In this document: positions 41,837-52,576 of the stretch, one piece after another
Layout of the letters: the number at the start of each line of letters is the position of its first letter
Position numbering within the stretch: position 1 is the first letter of the stretch
Origin: DASYHS01 sp035998295
Lineage (GTDB): Bacteria; Pseudomonadota; Alphaproteobacteria; Azospirillales; Azospirillaceae
Length of the DNA: 64,000 nucleotides
NCBI RefSeq assembly: GCF_035998295.1
Contig: NZ_DASYHS010000070.1
Location: forward strand, 62,001-126,000
Direction of reading: 5' to 3'
The notes under the pieces: model-generated
Seen by the model: only the letters and a program-made list of their open reading frames with translations
Told to the model about the DNA's origin: nothing
Databases searched by the model: none
Program-made: the position numbers and the translations under genes

Positions 41837-42589
41837 CTAGCGGCAAGTTTCCGCGATTGCCCAGAAATCGTCCGCCACGAGGCTGGCGCCGCCGACCAGC
41901 GCGCCGTCGACGTCGCCGATCGCCATCAGTTCGCCGGCGTTCGACGGCTTCACCGAACCGCCGTACAGGATGCGCATCTCCCCGGGCGAGGCGACCTTTC
42001 CCTCGAGCTCCCGCCGGATATGGGCATGCATGCCCGCCACGTCGGCGGCCGTCGCGGTGAGGCCGGTGCCGATGGCCCAGACCGGCTCGTAGGCGATCAC
42101 GGTGTTGGCGCCGTCGGCCCCCTCGGGAAGGGACCCGCCGACCTGCCGGGCCACGATCTCCTCCGCGCGCCCGGCGTCGCGTTCCTCCCGCGTCTCGCCG
42201 ACGCAGACGATCGCAACCAGCCCGGCGCGGTGCGCGGCCTCGGCCTTGGCGCGCACGACCGCGTCCGACTCGCGGTGGTCCTGCCGGCGCTCCGAATGCC
42301 CCACGATCACGTGGCCGGCGCCGGCGTCCGCCAGCATCTCGGCCGAGACGTCGCCGGTATGGGCTCCCTTCTCCTTCGCATGGCAGTCCTGGCCGCCGAC
42401 CAGCAGCGGGCTGCCGGCCGCGAGCCCGGCGACCGTCCGAACCAGCGTCGCGGGCGGGCAGATCAGCATGTCGAAGCCGACCGGGCCGGCCGACGCGAGA
42501 CGGTCCGCCAGCGTCTTCGCGAGCGTCGTCCCTTCGCCGAAGAGGCCGTTCATCTTCCAGTTCCCCGCAATCAGCTTCCGCCGGGCCAT
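41837..42589 (-). CDS. tpiA: Triosephosphate isomerase
   Basis: Enzyme of 250 residues that interconverts glyceraldehyde 3-phosphate and dihydroxyacetone phosphate. Catalytic residues are Lys12 (GNWKMNG), His98 (VGHSERR) and Glu168 ([11 protein letters not shown]), and YGGSVKP lies at the C-terminus. The next gene upstream, ppiD, is divergent. Followed by secG. Confidence 0.98.
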   Translation of the reverse strand: MARRKLIAGNWKMNGLFGEGTTLAKTLADRLASAGPVGFDMLICPPATLVRTVAGLAAGSPLLVGGQDCHAKEKGAHTGDVSAEMLADAGAGHVIVGHSERRQDHRESDAVVRAKAEAAHRAGLVAIVCVGETREERDAGRAEEIVARQVGGSLPEGADGANTVIAYEPVWAIGTGLTATAADVAGMHAHIRRELEGKVASPGEMRILYGGSVKPSNAGELMAIGDVDGALVGGASLVADDFWAIAETCR

Positions 42590-42664
42590 GTTCGTCTCTC
42601 TCCATCGTCATCGGGGTCGGTCCCGACGTGTTTAGCAACTCGGCGGCGAAGGGGAAATGCATTG

Positions 42665-42693
42665 TTGCCGCCGATCCAGGGTACCCATATCAT
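42665..42693 (+). promoter_or_regulatory. Candidate sigma-70 promoter for ppiD-trpE
   Basis: TTGCCG (42665-42670), a 17-base spacer and TATCAT (42688-42693, five of six matches). The leader before the ppiD ATG would be about 60 bases. Confidence 0.5.
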
Positions 42694-42759
42694 GCCGCGC
42701 CCTTCCCGGTCGGCCTCCTGCCTCCGGGTCTCCTGTCGTTTCGGAAAAGTACGCGTCAC

Positions 42760-44637
42760 ATGCTCCAAGCGTTGCGCAGCAAGGTCGGCTCCTGGGTCGT
42801 CAAGATCCTCTTCGTTCTCTTGATTCTCAGCTTCGCTGTCTGGGGCGTCGGCGACATCTTCCGGGAACAGGTCTCGACCGAGGTGGCGAGCGTCGGCGAC
42901 CGGACCGTCACCACGACCGAACTCGACAGGGCCTTCCGGACGGAAATCGACCGGATGCGCCAGATGTTCCAGACCGACATCGACACGGAGGGCGCACGGC
43001 AGCTCGGCCTGCTGGACGCGGCGCTCGACCAGCTGATCTCGCGCCATCTCTATGCGCTGGAAGCCGACTCCCTGGGCCTCGCCCCCGGCGACGAGCTGCT
43101 GCTCCGGCAGATCAGGGAGGAGCCGGCGTTCCGCAACGCGCAGGGACAGTTCGACCCCGTTCTGTTCCGCCGCGTCCTGTCGTCGAACGCGCTGAGCGAG
43201 CAGGCCTATCTCCAGGCCGTCCGCTCGGACGTTCTGAACTCCCTGCTGCTCGAGGCGGTCGCCTCGGGCGCCACGGCTCCGCAGCCGCTGGTCGCCGACG
43301 TCTACCGCCACCAGGCGCAGCGCAGGACCGCCGACGTCCTGTTCCTGGCCAACGACGCGATGCCGGCGCCGCCGGAACCCGACGAGGAGACGATCGCCAA
43401 GTTCCACCAGGAGCGGGCCGTCCGCTTCACCGCGCCGGAGTATCGCGCCCTGACCATCGCCCGGATCGCGCCGGAAGACCTGATGGACGAGATCCCGGTC
43501 GCGGAGGAGGAGATCCAGGCCGCCTACGAGGAGCGCAGCGCCGCCTTCCGCACGCCCGAGCGCCGCGACGTCGAGCAGGTGCTGGTCCAGGACGAGGACA
43601 CCGCCCGGCGCATCGCCGAGGCCGCGCGCGGCGGCGCGCCCATGGGCGATGCCGCGCAGGCCGAAGGCGCCGCCGTCCAGCCCCTGCCCGATCTCACGCG
43701 CGACGGCCTGCTGCCGGAAATGGCCGAGCCGATCTTCGCGGCCGGCGTCGGCGAAGTGTCCGATCCGGTGCAGAGCCCGCTGGGCTGGCATGTCTTCCGC
43801 GTCACCTCCGTCACTCCGGAGGTCGTACGCGGCCTGGACGAGGTTCGCGACGAGATCGCCGCCGACCTGAAGCGCGACCGCGCGGCCGACCGGGTGTTCG
43901 AAGTCGCCAACGAGCTCGACGACGTGCTTGCCGGCGGGGTGACGGTGCCGGAAGCGGCCGAGCAACTCGGCCTGCACGTGACGACGCTGCCCGCGGTCGA
44001 TGCGGAGGGGCGCAACCCGCAGGGCGAGATGGTGGAGCAGCTTCCCGGACTCGATGTCGTCCTCGACCGCGCGTTCCGGCTCGGCGAGGGGGAGCAGAGC
44101 ACGCTGATCGAGACCCGGGAGGGTTCCTATTTCGTCGCCCAGGTCGACGACGTGGTCCCGGCGGCCCTGCGGCCGCTGGAGCAGGTGCGCGACGAGGTGG
44201 TGGCGGCATGGCAGGCCGAGCAGCGGACCGCGGCAGCGGCAGCCCGCGCCGAGGAGCTTGCCGAAGCCCTGCGCGCCGGCGGCACCATCGAGGAGGTCGC
44301 GGCGTCCGCCGGGGCGGAATCGGCGACCGTCGGCCCGATCGACCGGAGCGGGAACGGCCGCGGGCGCATCCCCGAGGGCCTGGTCGACCGCCTGTTCGAG
44401 ATGGCGCCGGGCGAGGTGGCGACGGCGGCGGGCCAGGGCGGCCAGGTGATCGTCCGCCTGGCCGAGGTCGAGGTACCCGACCCGGAGGCCGACGGGACGC
44501 GGGTGGCGGCGCTGGCGGAGCAGCTGGAACGCGCGGTCGCGTCCGACCTGCTGGCGCAGTACTCCGCGGCGCTCCGGTCCAGCCACGACGTCGAGGTGAA
44601 CCGCGGCGTCATCGACCAGATGTACCGCCAGGACTGA
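42760..44637 (+). CDS. ppiD: PpiD-like periplasmic peptidyl-prolyl isomerase
   Basis: Membrane-anchored folding factor of 625 residues. One N-terminal helix (VKILFVLLILSFAVWGVGDIF, about 13-33) is followed by a SurA/PpiD N-terminal chaperone part and a parvulin-type rotamase segment in the middle (PERRDVEQVLVQDEDTAR, SDPVQSPLGWHVFRV). It probably assists outer membrane protein folding at the Sec exit. The ATG at 42760 was chosen because the helix starts soon after. The trpE start follows the stop by 6 bases. Confidence 0.9.
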   Translation: MLQALRSKVGSWVVKILFVLLILSFAVWGVGDIFREQVSTEVASVGDRTVTTTELDRAFRTEIDRMRQMFQTDIDTEGARQLGLLDAALDQLISRHLYALEADSLGLAPGDELLLRQIREEPAFRNAQGQFDPVLFRRVLSSNALSEQAYLQAVRSDVLNSLLLEAVASGATAPQPLVADVYRHQAQRRTADVLFLANDAMPAPPEPDEETIAKFHQERAVRFTAPEYRALTIARIAPEDLMDEIPVAEEEIQAAYEERSAAFRTPERRDVEQVLVQDEDTARRIAEAARGGAPMGDAAQAEGAAVQPLPDLTRDGLLPEMAEPIFAAGVGEVSDPVQSPLGWHVFRVTSVTPEVVRGLDEVRDEIAADLKRDRAADRVFEVANELDDVLAGGVTVPEAAEQLGLHVTTLPAVDAEGRNPQGEMVEQLPGLDVVLDRAFRLGEGEQSTLIETREGSYFVAQVDDVVPAALRPLEQVRDEVVAAWQAEQRTAAAAARAEELAEALRAGGTIEEVAASAGAESATVGPIDRSGNGRGRIPEGLVDRLFEMAPGEVATAAGQGGQVIVRLAEVEVPDPEADGTRVAALAEQLERAVASDLLAQYSAALRSSHDVEVNRGVIDQMYRQD

Positions 44638-44643
44638 TCCGCG

Positions 44644-46155
44644 ATGAGGCATCTGCCGGACCGCGCGGCCTTCGCGGCCACCTATCGCGACGGCCGCCCG
44701 CAGGTCGTCTGGACCTCGCTGGTCAGCGACCTGGACACGCCCGTCTCGGCGATGATCAAGCTGGCGGACGGACAGCCGAACAGCTTCCTGTTCGAATCCG
44801 TGACCGGCGGCGAGATCCGGGGCCGGTATTCCTTCATCGGCCTGAAGCCGGACCTGATCTGGCGGTGCCGGCGCGGCGAGGCCGAGATCAACCGCTCCGC
44901 GCGGCTCGACCCTCATGCCTTCGAACCCTGCCCCGAAGCCGCCCTCCAGTCCCTGCGGTCGCTGATCTCGGAGAGCCGCATCGACCTGCCGCCGGAACTG
45001 CCGCCCATGGCGGCCGGACTGTTCGGCTATCTCGGCTACGACATGGTGCGCCTGATCGAGCGCATTCCGGATACCCGGCCGGACACGCTCGGCGTGCCCG
45101 ACGGCATCCTGATCAGGCCGACGATCGTCGCCGTCTTCGACGGGATCACCAGCCTGATCACGCTGGTGACGCCGGTCTGGCCGCGTGACGGCGTCGATGC
45201 CGACGCCGCCTACGGGCACGCCGTCGAGCGGCTGGCCGACGCGGTCGCGGATCTCGGCCGCAGCGCGCCCCGCCAGAGCATCGCGGCCCAGGCCGACGCC
45301 GCTCCGCTGCCGGCGCCCGTCTCGAATACGGCGCGGGCCGACTATCTGGCCATGGTCGAGCGGGCGAAGGAATACATCCGGGCGGGCGACGCGTTCCAGA
45401 TCGTGCCGTCGCAGCGCTTCAGCGTGCCCTTCCGGCTGCCGCCCTTCTCCTTGTACCGGGCGCTGCGCCGGCTCAACCCGTCGCCGTTCCTCTTCTTCCT
45501 CGACCTCGGCGACCTGTCCCTGGTCGGCTCCAGCCCGGAGATCCTGGTCAGGCTCCGGGACGGCCGGGTCACCGTCAGGCCGATCGCCGGCACCCGGCCC
45601 AGGGGACGCGACGCCGAGGAGGACCGCGCGCTCGCGGCCGATCTGCTGGCCGATCCGAAGGAGCTGGCCGAGCACCTGATGCTGCTCGACCTCGGGCGCA
45701 ACGACGTCGGGCGCGTGTCGCGCGTCGGCACCGTCCGCGTCACCGAACAGATGGCGGTGGAACTCTACAGCCACGTGATGCACATCGTCTCGAACGTCGA
45801 GGGCGAGATCGCGCCGGGGCTCGACGCGCTCGACGCGCTGTTCGCGGGCTTTCCCGCGGGCACCGTCTCCGGCGCCCCCAAGGTCCGGGCGATGGAGATC
45901 ATCGACGAGCTGGAGCGGGCGCGACGGGGCGTCTATGCTGGATGCGTCGGCTATTTCGGCGCGAGCGGCGCCATGGACACCTGCATCGCGCTGCGGACGG
46001 CGGTGCTCAAGGACGGCATGATGCACGTCCAGGCGGGGGGCGGCGTCGTCGCCGATAGCGACCCGGAGGCGGAGTACCAGGAGACGGTGAACAAAGCCAC
46101 CGCCCTGATCCGCGCCGCCGAGGAGGCCGTCCGCTTCGCCCAGGCTCCGGCCTGA
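44644..46155 (+). CDS. trpE: Anthranilate synthase component I
   Basis: Protein of 503 residues. The N-terminal domain (Anth_synt_I_N) contains [20 protein letters not shown]. The chorismate-binding domain has [31 protein letters not shown] and [11 protein letters not shown]. It turns chorismate and ammonia into anthranilate, with TrpG as amide donor. It is read with ppiD rather than in a trpEGDC block: the trpG gene lies 1.4 kb downstream past an opposite-strand gene. Confidence 0.97.
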   Translation: MRHLPDRAAFAATYRDGRPQVVWTSLVSDLDTPVSAMIKLADGQPNSFLFESVTGGEIRGRYSFIGLKPDLIWRCRRGEAEINRSARLDPHAFEPCPEAALQSLRSLISESRIDLPPELPPMAAGLFGYLGYDMVRLIERIPDTRPDTLGVPDGILIRPTIVAVFDGITSLITLVTPVWPRDGVDADAAYGHAVERLADAVADLGRSAPRQSIAAQADAAPLPAPVSNTARADYLAMVERAKEYIRAGDAFQIVPSQRFSVPFRLPPFSLYRALRRLNPSPFLFFLDLGDLSLVGSSPEILVRLRDGRVTVRPIAGTRPRGRDAEEDRALAADLLADPKELAEHLMLLDLGRNDVGRVSRVGTVRVTEQMAVELYSHVMHIVSNVEGEIAPGLDALDALFAGFPAGTVSGAPKVRAMEIIDELERARRGVYAGCVGYFGASGAMDTCIALRTAVLKDGMMHVQAGGGVVADSDPEAEYQETVNKATALIRAAEEAVRFAQAPA

Positions 46156-46177
46156 CCGGCCGGCGGGAACTCCTCTC

Positions 46178-47401
46178 CTAGCTGGGCCCGGCCCCGACCC
46201 GCGTCGCGCCGACCGCTCCGTCGCGGGACCGGACGATCGTGCTGACCGGCACGAGGACGAACCCGCGGGCCTCCAGGCTGGGCAGCCATTCCCTCAGGGC
46301 GTCGATCGTGACGTCGTAGGGGTGGCCGATGCCGATCGCATGCCCCTGCCGGGTCGCGACGGTCTCCAGCTGCTTCAGGCTTGCCAGGACCGCCCCGGAC
46401 GACGGGTCGTGGTCGATGAAGACGTCGCGGGCGGCGGCGGGCATCTTCATCTCGCGCGCCAGCGCATAGCCGATGCTGCGGCCGCTGGTCCGGCTGTCGA
46501 GGAACATCAGGCCGCGGCGGTCGATTTCGCCGAGCACGACCGACATCCCGGCCCGGTCCTCGGTGAAGCGGCTGCCCATGTGGTTGTTCACCCCGACATA
46601 GCCGTCGAAGGCCGCGAGCCCGGCCTCTATCCGCCGCTTCAGCTCCTCGGCCGGAAGCTGGGTCAGCATCGCGCCCGGCCCGGGGTCCGCGGCGCCCGAG
46701 GGCTCCATCGGCAGATGCACCATCAGCTCGTGCCCGGCGGACCGGGCCGAGGCCGTCTGCTTCGGCAGGTCGCGCGCATAGGGCAGCCAAGCGAGCGTGA
46801 GCGGGCCCGGCAGGCCGGCGACCAGGCCGCTGCGCCGCCGGTCGACCCCGAGGTCGTCGATCACCACCGCGATCATGGGCCGCCCGCGGGGCGGCTGGCC
46901 GACGGCGGCATGGCGCAGCCACCGGGGCTGCTCCGGCGCCGGGGCGGGCTGCGGAACGGCAGCCGGTTCCGGGGCAGCCGTTTCGGGGAGGGCCGGCCGG
47001 GAGACGGCCGGCCGGGAAACGGCGGCGTCCGGGGCCGGCTCCCGGGGTTGCCGCGCAGCGGCGGGACCCGGCGGAGGAGCGGGATCCGGCGGGCGCGTCG
47101 GCCGGGCGGCCTGGACGGCGGGGGATGGACGCGCCGTCGCGACGCGCTCGGGCGGGCGGTCGTCGGGGAAGATCGAAGCGACGTCCCACCCGGAGCCGTA
47201 CAGCAGCCCCGCGCCGGCGACGGCGAGGACGGCAAGCCAGGTGGCCAGCCGGAACGGACGGACGGCTGCGCGCCCTTTCCCGCGCCGACGCCGGGCGGCC
47301 CGCGCGGGCTTTCGTCGTGCGGACAAGCTCAGTCTCCCCGTTGGGCGGACGGGGATGCCGTCGTCGTATCGTTCATGCGGCGGGTTCCGTCTGGGCGGCA
47401 T
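46178..47401 (-). CDS. Divergent polysaccharide deacetylase family protein (YibQ-like)
   Basis: Protein of about 407 residues: a short basic N-terminus, one transmembrane helix ([20 protein letters not shown]), a long Pro/Ala linker (about 80-170) and a C-terminal deacetylase-like domain starting [13 protein letters not shown]. It retains [19 protein letters not shown] and FLDSRTSG, as in the YibQ/DUF610 family, and ends with the [17 protein letters not shown] block. Function unknown, presumably periplasmic. The ATG at 47401 is tentative; no ribosome site is obvious. Confidence 0.85.
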   Translation of the reverse strand: MPPRRNPPHERYDDGIPVRPTGRLSLSARRKPARAARRRRGKGRAAVRPFRLATWLAVLAVAGAGLLYGSGWDVASIFPDDRPPERVATARPSPAVQAARPTRPPDPAPPPGPAAARQPREPAPDAAVSRPAVSRPALPETAAPEPAAVPQPAPAPEQPRWLRHAAVGQPPRGRPMIAVVIDDLGVDRRRSGLVAGLPGPLTLAWLPYARDLPKQTASARSAGHELMVHLPMEPSGAADPGPGAMLTQLPAEELKRRIEAGLAAFDGYVGVNNHMGSRFTEDRAGMSVVLGEIDRRGLMFLDSRTSGRSIGYALAREMKMPAAARDVFIDHDPSSGAVLASLKQLETVATRQGHAIGIGHPYDVTIDALREWLPSLEARGFVLVPVSTIVRSRDGAVGATRVGAGPS

Positions 47402-47545
47402 CGAGCGGCCGGTGGACCAAGTACTGGCGCAAAACCGGCCCCTCCGCAACGCCGGCCTCGTGGCCGGGCGTCACGCTGGAAATCCCATCGTCTGCACTGT
47501 AGGGTACGGTTTCCTAGGTTTCGAAGGGCTCGGGCCGGTTTCGCT

Positions 47546-48136
47546 ATGCTGCTCCTGATCGATAATTACGACAGCTTCACCTACAACCTCGTGCATTTTC
47601 TGGGTGAACTCGGCGCCGACGTGACGGTTTGGCGCAACGACGCGCTCTCGGTCGGGCAGGCGCTCGCGGCACGGCCGAGCGCCGTGGTCCTGTCTCCCGG
47701 GCCGTGCGACCCCGACCGCGCCGGGATCTGCCTTCCCCTGATCGCAGCCGCCGCCGAGATCGGCCTGCCCCTTCTCGGCGTCTGCCTCGGGCACCAGTCC
47801 ATCGGGCAGGCGTTCGGCGGCCGGGTCCTGCGGGCCCCGGTGCCGATGCACGGCAAGGTCGACGAGATCCGTCATTCCGGCCAGGGCCTGATGCACGGGC
47901 TGCCCTCGCCGTTCCGCGCCACCCGCTACCATTCGCTCATCGTCGAGCGCGACAGCCTGCCGGACTGCCTCGCGGTGACGGCGGAAACGGCGGACGGCCT
48001 GATCATGGGCATGCAGCACCGCGAACTGCCGATCCACGGGGTGCAGTTCCACCCCGAAAGCATCGCGTCCGAGCACGGGCACGAGCTGCTGCGTAATTTC
48101 CTCGCCCTCGCGAAGCCCATGGAGCGCGCGGCATGA
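47546..48136 (+). CDS. trpG: Anthranilate synthase component II (glutamine amidotransferase)
   Basis: Protein of 196 residues with catalytic Cys80 in [15 protein letters not shown] and His/Glu in [10 protein letters not shown]. It supplies ammonia from glutamine to TrpE. Starts at ATG 47546; it begins a trpGDC-moaC-moeA run, overlapping trpD by ATGA. I saw no tandem-Trp leader peptide before it. Confidence 0.97.
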   Translation: MLLLIDNYDSFTYNLVHFLGELGADVTVWRNDALSVGQALAARPSAVVLSPGPCDPDRAGICLPLIAAAAEIGLPLLGVCLGHQSIGQAFGGRVLRAPVPMHGKVDEIRHSGQGLMHGLPSPFRATRYHSLIVERDSLPDCLAVTAETADGLIMGMQHRELPIHGVQFHPESIASEHGHELLRNFLALAKPMERAA

Positions 48137-49170
48137 CCAGGGACATGTCCGACCTGAAGGCCCTGCTCGGCAAGGTGGCGGGCGGCGGCTCGCTCACGGA
48201 GGACGAGGCCGAGACGGCCTTCGACGTCATCATGTCGGGCAACGCCACGCCCGCGCAGATGGGCGGCTTCCTGATGGCGCTGCGCGTGCGCGGCGAGACG
48301 GTGGACGAGATCGCCGGCGCCGCGCGCGTGATGCGCGCGAAGGTCCATCCGATCGAGGCTCCGCCCGGCGCGATCGATACCTGCGGTACCGGCGGCGACG
48401 CGGCGGGAACCTGGAACATCTCGACCGCCTCGGCGATCGTCGTCGCCGCCTGCGGCGTACCGGTGGCCAAGCACGGCAACCGCGCGGCGTCCAGCAAGTC
48501 GGGTGCGGCCGACGTCCTCCAGGCGCTGGGCGTCAACATCGAATGCGACATGGCGCTGGTGCAGCGCTCGCTGGACGAGCTCGGGCTCTGCTTCCTGATG
48601 GCGCCCCGCCACCACACGGCGATGCGCAATGTCGGTCCGACGCGGGTCGAGCTGGGGACGCGCACGATCTTCAATCTCCTGGGACCGCTCTCGAACCCAG
48701 CCGGCGCCCGTCGCCAGCTCCTGGGCGTGTTCTCGCGGAGCTGGGTCGAGCCGCTCGCACGCGTGCTGGGCCGCCTCGGTTCGGAACGGGCCTGGGTCGT
48801 CCATGGCTCCGACGGGCTGGACGAGATCACGACGACGGCCGTCACCCACGTCGCCGAACTGAGGGACGGCACCGTCCGCACCTTCGAAGTCGCGCCCGAA
48901 GACGCCGGATTGGCCCGTTCGGACCTGGCGGCCCTCAAGGGAGGCGACGCGGCGACCAATGCGCAGGCCATCCGCGCACTGCTCGCCGGCGAGCCGGGAG
49001 CCTACCGCGACATCGTCCTGCTGAACGCCGGCGCCGCCCTCGTCGTCGCCGGGCGGGCGGAGGACATCCAGGCTGGCGCCGCCCTGGCCCGCGGCGCGAT
49101 CGACGGCGGCGCGGCCGGCCGGGTGCTCGAGCGGCTGGTGGAGATCACCAACGGCGGACCTCGGGCATGA
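48133..49170 (+). CDS. trpD: Anthranilate phosphoribosyltransferase
   Basis: Protein of 345 residues. The PRPP loop is [18 protein letters not shown], followed by [21 protein letters not shown] and [18 protein letters not shown], all hallmark TrpD segments. It joins anthranilate to PRPP in tryptophan synthesis. Overlaps trpG and trpC by ATGA on both sides, so the three are translationally coupled. Confidence 0.98.
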   Translation: MTRDMSDLKALLGKVAGGGSLTEDEAETAFDVIMSGNATPAQMGGFLMALRVRGETVDEIAGAARVMRAKVHPIEAPPGAIDTCGTGGDAAGTWNISTASAIVVAACGVPVAKHGNRAASSKSGAADVLQALGVNIECDMALVQRSLDELGLCFLMAPRHHTAMRNVGPTRVELGTRTIFNLLGPLSNPAGARRQLLGVFSRSWVEPLARVLGRLGSERAWVVHGSDGLDEITTTAVTHVAELRDGTVRTFEVAPEDAGLARSDLAALKGGDAATNAQAIRALLAGEPGAYRDIVLLNAGAALVVAGRAEDIQAGAALARGAIDGGAAGRVLERLVEITNGGPRA

Positions 49171-49967
49171 GCGACGTCCTCGCCCGCATCTGCGCGGACA
49201 AGCGCCGCCACGTCGCCGCGTGCCGGGCCGCACGGCCACCGGCCGAGGTGGAAGCCGCCGCCCGCGCCGCCGACAGGCCGCGCGGCTTCGCGACGGCCCT
49301 TCGCGGCGCCAGTGCCCAAGGCTACGGCTTGATCGCAGAGATCAAGCGAGCATCGCCGTCTAAGGGCTTGATAAGGAAAGATTTCGATCCAGCAAGCTTG
49401 GCGCGGGCCTATCAGGCGGGCGGGGCTTCCTGCCTGTCCGTGCTGACGGACGTTCCCTACTTCCAGGGCGAGGACTCCTTCCTCGTCGCCGCGCGGGCCG
49501 CATGCCGGCTGCCGGTCCTGCGCAAGGACTTCATGCTCGATCCCTATCAGGTCGCCGAAGCCAGGGCGCTGGGCGCCGACTGCATCCTTCTGATCATGGC
49601 CGCCCTCGACGACGGTGCTGCACGCGAGCTTGCCGCCGCCGCCACTGACTGGGGCATGGACGTCCTGGTCGAGGTGCACGACCGCGCCGAACTCGATCGC
49701 GCGCTGCGCTTGGACTGCGGGATGATCGGAGTAAACAACAGAAATCTCAAGACGTTGTCGATCGATCTGAAGACGACGGAAGAGCTGGTGCCGCACATTC
49801 CCCCGGACCGTCTCGCGGTCAGCGAAAGCGGACTGTACGGGCCGGCGGACCTGACCCGGATGGCGCGGGCGGGTGCGCGCTGCTTCCTGGTCGGGGAGTC
49901 CCTGATGCGCCAGGAGGACGTCACGGCGGCCGTACGGGCGCTGCTGGCGCCGGCCGGGACGGCGTGA
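49167..49967 (+). CDS. trpC: Indole-3-glycerol phosphate synthase
   Basis: Enzyme of 266 residues with a (beta/alpha)8 barrel. Key residues: the catalytic Lys in [32 protein letters not shown] and the glycine loop [12 protein letters not shown]. It closes the indole ring. Third of the trpGDC set; trpF, trpB and trpA are not in the window. moaC follows 4 bases later. Confidence 0.98.
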   Translation: MSDVLARICADKRRHVAACRAARPPAEVEAAARAADRPRGFATALRGASAQGYGLIAEIKRASPSKGLIRKDFDPASLARAYQAGGASCLSVLTDVPYFQGEDSFLVAARAACRLPVLRKDFMLDPYQVAEARALGADCILLIMAALDDGAARELAAAATDWGMDVLVEVHDRAELDRALRLDCGMIGVNNRNLKTLSIDLKTTEELVPHIPPDRLAVSESGLYGPADLTRMARAGARCFLVGESLMRQEDVTAAVRALLAPAGTA

Positions 49968-49971
49968 GCCC

Positions 49972-50454
49972 ATGGGGGGGGATTTCACTCATTTCGACGA
50001 CCAGGGCCGCGCCGTCATGGTCGATGTCTCGGCCAAGGACGAGACCGAACGGACGGCCACGGCCCGCGCCGCGGTCCGCATGCAGCCTGAAACGCTGGCC
50101 CTGATCATGTCCGGCGGCGTCAAGAAGGGGGACGTGCTCTCGGTCGCCCGCCTCGCCGGCATCATGGCGGCGAAGCGGACGCCCGACCTGATCCCGCTCT
50201 GCCATCCCCTGCCGTTGGCCTCCGTCGCCGTCGATCTCGTCTGCGTGCCGGAACGCAGCGAGGTCGAGGTGACGGCGACCTGCAAGCTCAAGGGCCGGAC
50301 CGGCGTCGAGATGGAGGCGCTGACCGCCGCCGCGGTCGCCGCGCTGACGGTCTACGACATGTGCAAGGCGGTCGACCGCGGCATGGCCGTAGCCGAGGTG
50401 CGCCTCGTCCACAAGGCCGGCGGCAGGAGCGGCCACTGGAGCGCTCCGGAATGA
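49972..50454 (+). CDS. moaC: Cyclic pyranopterin monophosphate synthase MoaC
   Basis: Protein of 160 residues that completes cyclic pyranopterin formation in molybdenum cofactor synthesis. Signatures: [33 protein letters not shown] with the active-site His, and [13 protein letters not shown]. Coupled to moeA by an ATGA overlap. The cofactor may serve the cox-type enzyme earlier in the window. Confidence 0.98.
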   Translation: MGGDFTHFDDQGRAVMVDVSAKDETERTATARAAVRMQPETLALIMSGGVKKGDVLSVARLAGIMAAKRTPDLIPLCHPLPLASVAVDLVCVPERSEVEVTATCKLKGRTGVEMEALTAAAVAALTVYDMCKAVDRGMAVAEVRLVHKAGGRSGHWSAPE

Positions 50455-51665
50455 TCCCGGTCGCGGACGCCCTCGAACGGATGCTGTCCGCGGTCGCCCC
50501 GCTCCCCGCCGAGACGGTCGCGCTTCCCGACGGGCTCGGCCGCGTACTGGCTGCGGACGTCGCCGCCCGGGTGACCCAGCCGCCGGTGGCGGTATCGGCG
50601 ATGGACGGCTACGCCGTCCGCGGCGCCGACGTGGCGACCGCGCCGGCGCGTCTGCGCAGGATCGGCGAGGTCGCCGCCGGCGCCCGCTTCGAGGGCACGG
50701 TCGGGCCCGGCGAGGCGGTGCGGATCTTCACCGGCGCGCCGGTCCCCGCCGGGGCCGACACCGTCGTCATCCAGGAGGACACCACCGCCGAGGGCGAGGC
50801 CGTCGTCGTCGCCGAGCCCTACCCGGCCGGACGCTACGTCCGGCGTGCCGGCCTGGACTTCACGACCGGCACCGTCGGGCTGACGGCGGGCCGCCGTCTC
50901 GGTGCCCGCGACATCGGGCTGGCGGCGGCGATGAACGTCCCCTGGCTCTCCGTCCACCGCCGGCCCCGGGTGGCCATCCTGGCGACCGGCGACGAGATCG
51001 TCATGCCCGGCGAGCCGATCGGGCCGAGCCAGATCGTCAGCTCCAACGCCCTGGCGCTGGCGGCCCTCGTCGCGACGGCGGGCGGGGACGCGACCAATCT
51101 CGGCATCGCGCGCGACGACGCCCGCTCGCTCACCGCGCATGCCGAGGCCGCCCGCGGCTTCGACCTCCTGGTCACGACCGGCGGCGCCTCGGTCGGCGAG
51201 CACGACCTGGTGCGCTCCGTGCTCGGCGAGAGGGGCATGCGGCTCGACTTCTACAAGATCGCAATGCGTCCCGGTAAGCCGTTGATGTTCGGCCGGTTCG
51301 GCGACGTCCCGCTGCTCGGCCTGCCGGGGAACCCGGTCTCCAGCATGGTCTGCGGCCTCTTGTTCCTGCGCCCGCTGCTCCGGCGCCTCCAAGGGCTCGC
51401 CGACACGTCGGAACCCGTCGCGCGCGCGACGCTCGGGATCGCGCTGGCGGAGAACGACGGCCGGCAGGACTACCTGCGCGCCCGCCTGGAACGCGGTCCG
51501 TCGGGGGAACTGGTCGCGCACCCCTTCCCGCTCCAGGACAGTTCCGTGATGTCGCTGCTCGCGGCGGCGGACTGCCTGGTGGTCCGTCCGCCCCGGGCTC
51601 CCGCCGCCCGGCCGGGCGATCCCGTGGACATCCTGCCGCTCTCGACCGGGATCCTGCCGGCATGA
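50451..51665 (+). CDS. moeA: Molybdopterin molybdenumtransferase MoeA
   Basis: Enzyme of 404 residues that inserts molybdate into adenylated molybdopterin. Domains I/II include VSAMDGYAV and [14 protein letters not shown], domain III has ATGDEI and [13 protein letters not shown], and the C-terminal domain starts after GLPGNPVSS. Overlaps moaC (ATGA). Its stop is followed by the lexA promoter. Confidence 0.97.
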   Translation: MIPVADALERMLSAVAPLPAETVALPDGLGRVLAADVAARVTQPPVAVSAMDGYAVRGADVATAPARLRRIGEVAAGARFEGTVGPGEAVRIFTGAPVPAGADTVVIQEDTTAEGEAVVVAEPYPAGRYVRRAGLDFTTGTVGLTAGRRLGARDIGLAAAMNVPWLSVHRRPRVAILATGDEIVMPGEPIGPSQIVSSNALALAALVATAGGDATNLGIARDDARSLTAHAEAARGFDLLVTTGGASVGEHDLVRSVLGERGMRLDFYKIAMRPGKPLMFGRFGDVPLLGLPGNPVSSMVCGLLFLRPLLRRLQGLADTSEPVARATLGIALAENDGRQDYLRARLERGPSGELVAHPFPLQDSSVMSLLAAADCLVVRPPRAPAARPGDPVDILPLSTGILPA

Positions 51666-51709
51666 TTCGACGATTGCGGGACGTTTTTTTCCTTTTATGA
51701 AGCGAATGC

Positions 51710-51738
51710 TTGACGCCGCCTCGGAACCAAACTAGAAC
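51710..51738 (+). promoter_or_regulatory. lexA: lexA promoter with overlapping SOS box
   Basis: Promoter: TTGACG (51710-51715), a 17-base spacer, TAGAAC (51733-51738). An exact alphaproteobacterial SOS box, GAAC-N7-GAAC (51724-51738; the reverse complement of GTTC-N7-GTTC), covers the spacer end and the -10 element. LexA binding would block RNA polymerase, giving autoregulation. The leader before the lexA ATG would be about 50 bases. Confidence 0.85.
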
Positions 51739-51797
51739 ACCTTCAAGCTGTTTTGGTTTTGTTCCGGACCTGCAACGTCGTGCGGAAGGGGGCGTAG

Positions 51798-52505
51798 ATG
51801 CTGACGCGCAAACAGTACGAACTGCTCCTGTTCATTCAGGACAGGCAAGGCGAAGGAGGCGTGTCCCCCTCCTTCGACGAGATGAAGGAGGCGCTCGGCC
51901 TCAAGTCGAAGTCGGGCATCCATCGGCTGATCTCGGCCCTGGAGGAGCGCGGCTTCATCCGGCGGCTGCCGCATCGCGCCCGCGCGATCGAGGTGATCCG
52001 CCTGCCCGAGAACTTCGAGGCCGCCCGCGCGCCGCGCGGCCGCGCCCGGTTCCAGCCCAATGTGATCCGGGGCGACTTCTCGGCGGCGCTGGCCGGCCGC
52101 GAGGTCACCGTGGCCGCCGATGCCGTCGACCTTCCGATGCTCGGCCGCATCGCGGCCGGCACGCCCATCGAGGCGCTCAAGATGGACGGGGCGGCGAAGG
52201 TCCCGGTGCCGGCCGGCATGCTCGGCGCGGGGGAGCACTACGCCCTCGAGGTCGCTGGCGACTCCATGGTCGATGCCGGCATCCTGGATGGCGATACCGT
52301 CGTGATCCAGCGTTGCGAGACGGCCGACAGCGGCACCATCGTGGTGGCGCTGGTCGACGAGAACGAGGTGACGCTGAAGCGGCTGCGCCGCAAAGGCAAT
52401 GCCATCGCCCTCGAACCGGCCAACGCGAAGTACGAGACCCGGATCTTCGGGCCGGACAAGGTTCGCGTCCAGGGCAAGCTGATCGGCCTTCTCCGCCAGT
52501 ACTGA
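51798..52505 (+). CDS. lexA: SOS-response repressor LexA
   Basis: Protein of 235 residues. The N-terminal LexA winged helix ([13 protein letters not shown], then [13 protein letters not shown]) is followed by the S24 self-cleavage domain: cleavage bond Ala120-Gly121 (RIAAGTP), nucleophile Ser156 (GDSMVDAG), and Lys194 (VTLKRL). It represses DNA-damage genes and cleaves itself with activated RecA. Its own SOS box overlaps its promoter. Converges with comEC. Confidence 0.98.
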   Translation: MLTRKQYELLLFIQDRQGEGGVSPSFDEMKEALGLKSKSGIHRLISALEERGFIRRLPHRARAIEVIRLPENFEAARAPRGRARFQPNVIRGDFSAALAGREVTVAADAVDLPMLGRIAAGTPIEALKMDGAAKVPVPAGMLGAGEHYALEVAGDSMVDAGILDGDTVVIQRCETADSGTIVVALVDENEVTLKRLRRKGNAIALEPANAKYETRIFGPDKVRVQGKLIGLLRQY

Positions 52506-52576
52506 CCGCGGGACGGGCGCGGCACGGGTCCGGAACGGCGCGCCCGCTTTCGCATGCGGATCCTGTTCGCAGGCTA

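Noticed and set aside
42571..46026. 1151-codon open frame on the minus strand opposite ppiD and trpE
   Set aside because: Shadow of two clear plus-strand genes; repetitive charged composition and no known motif.
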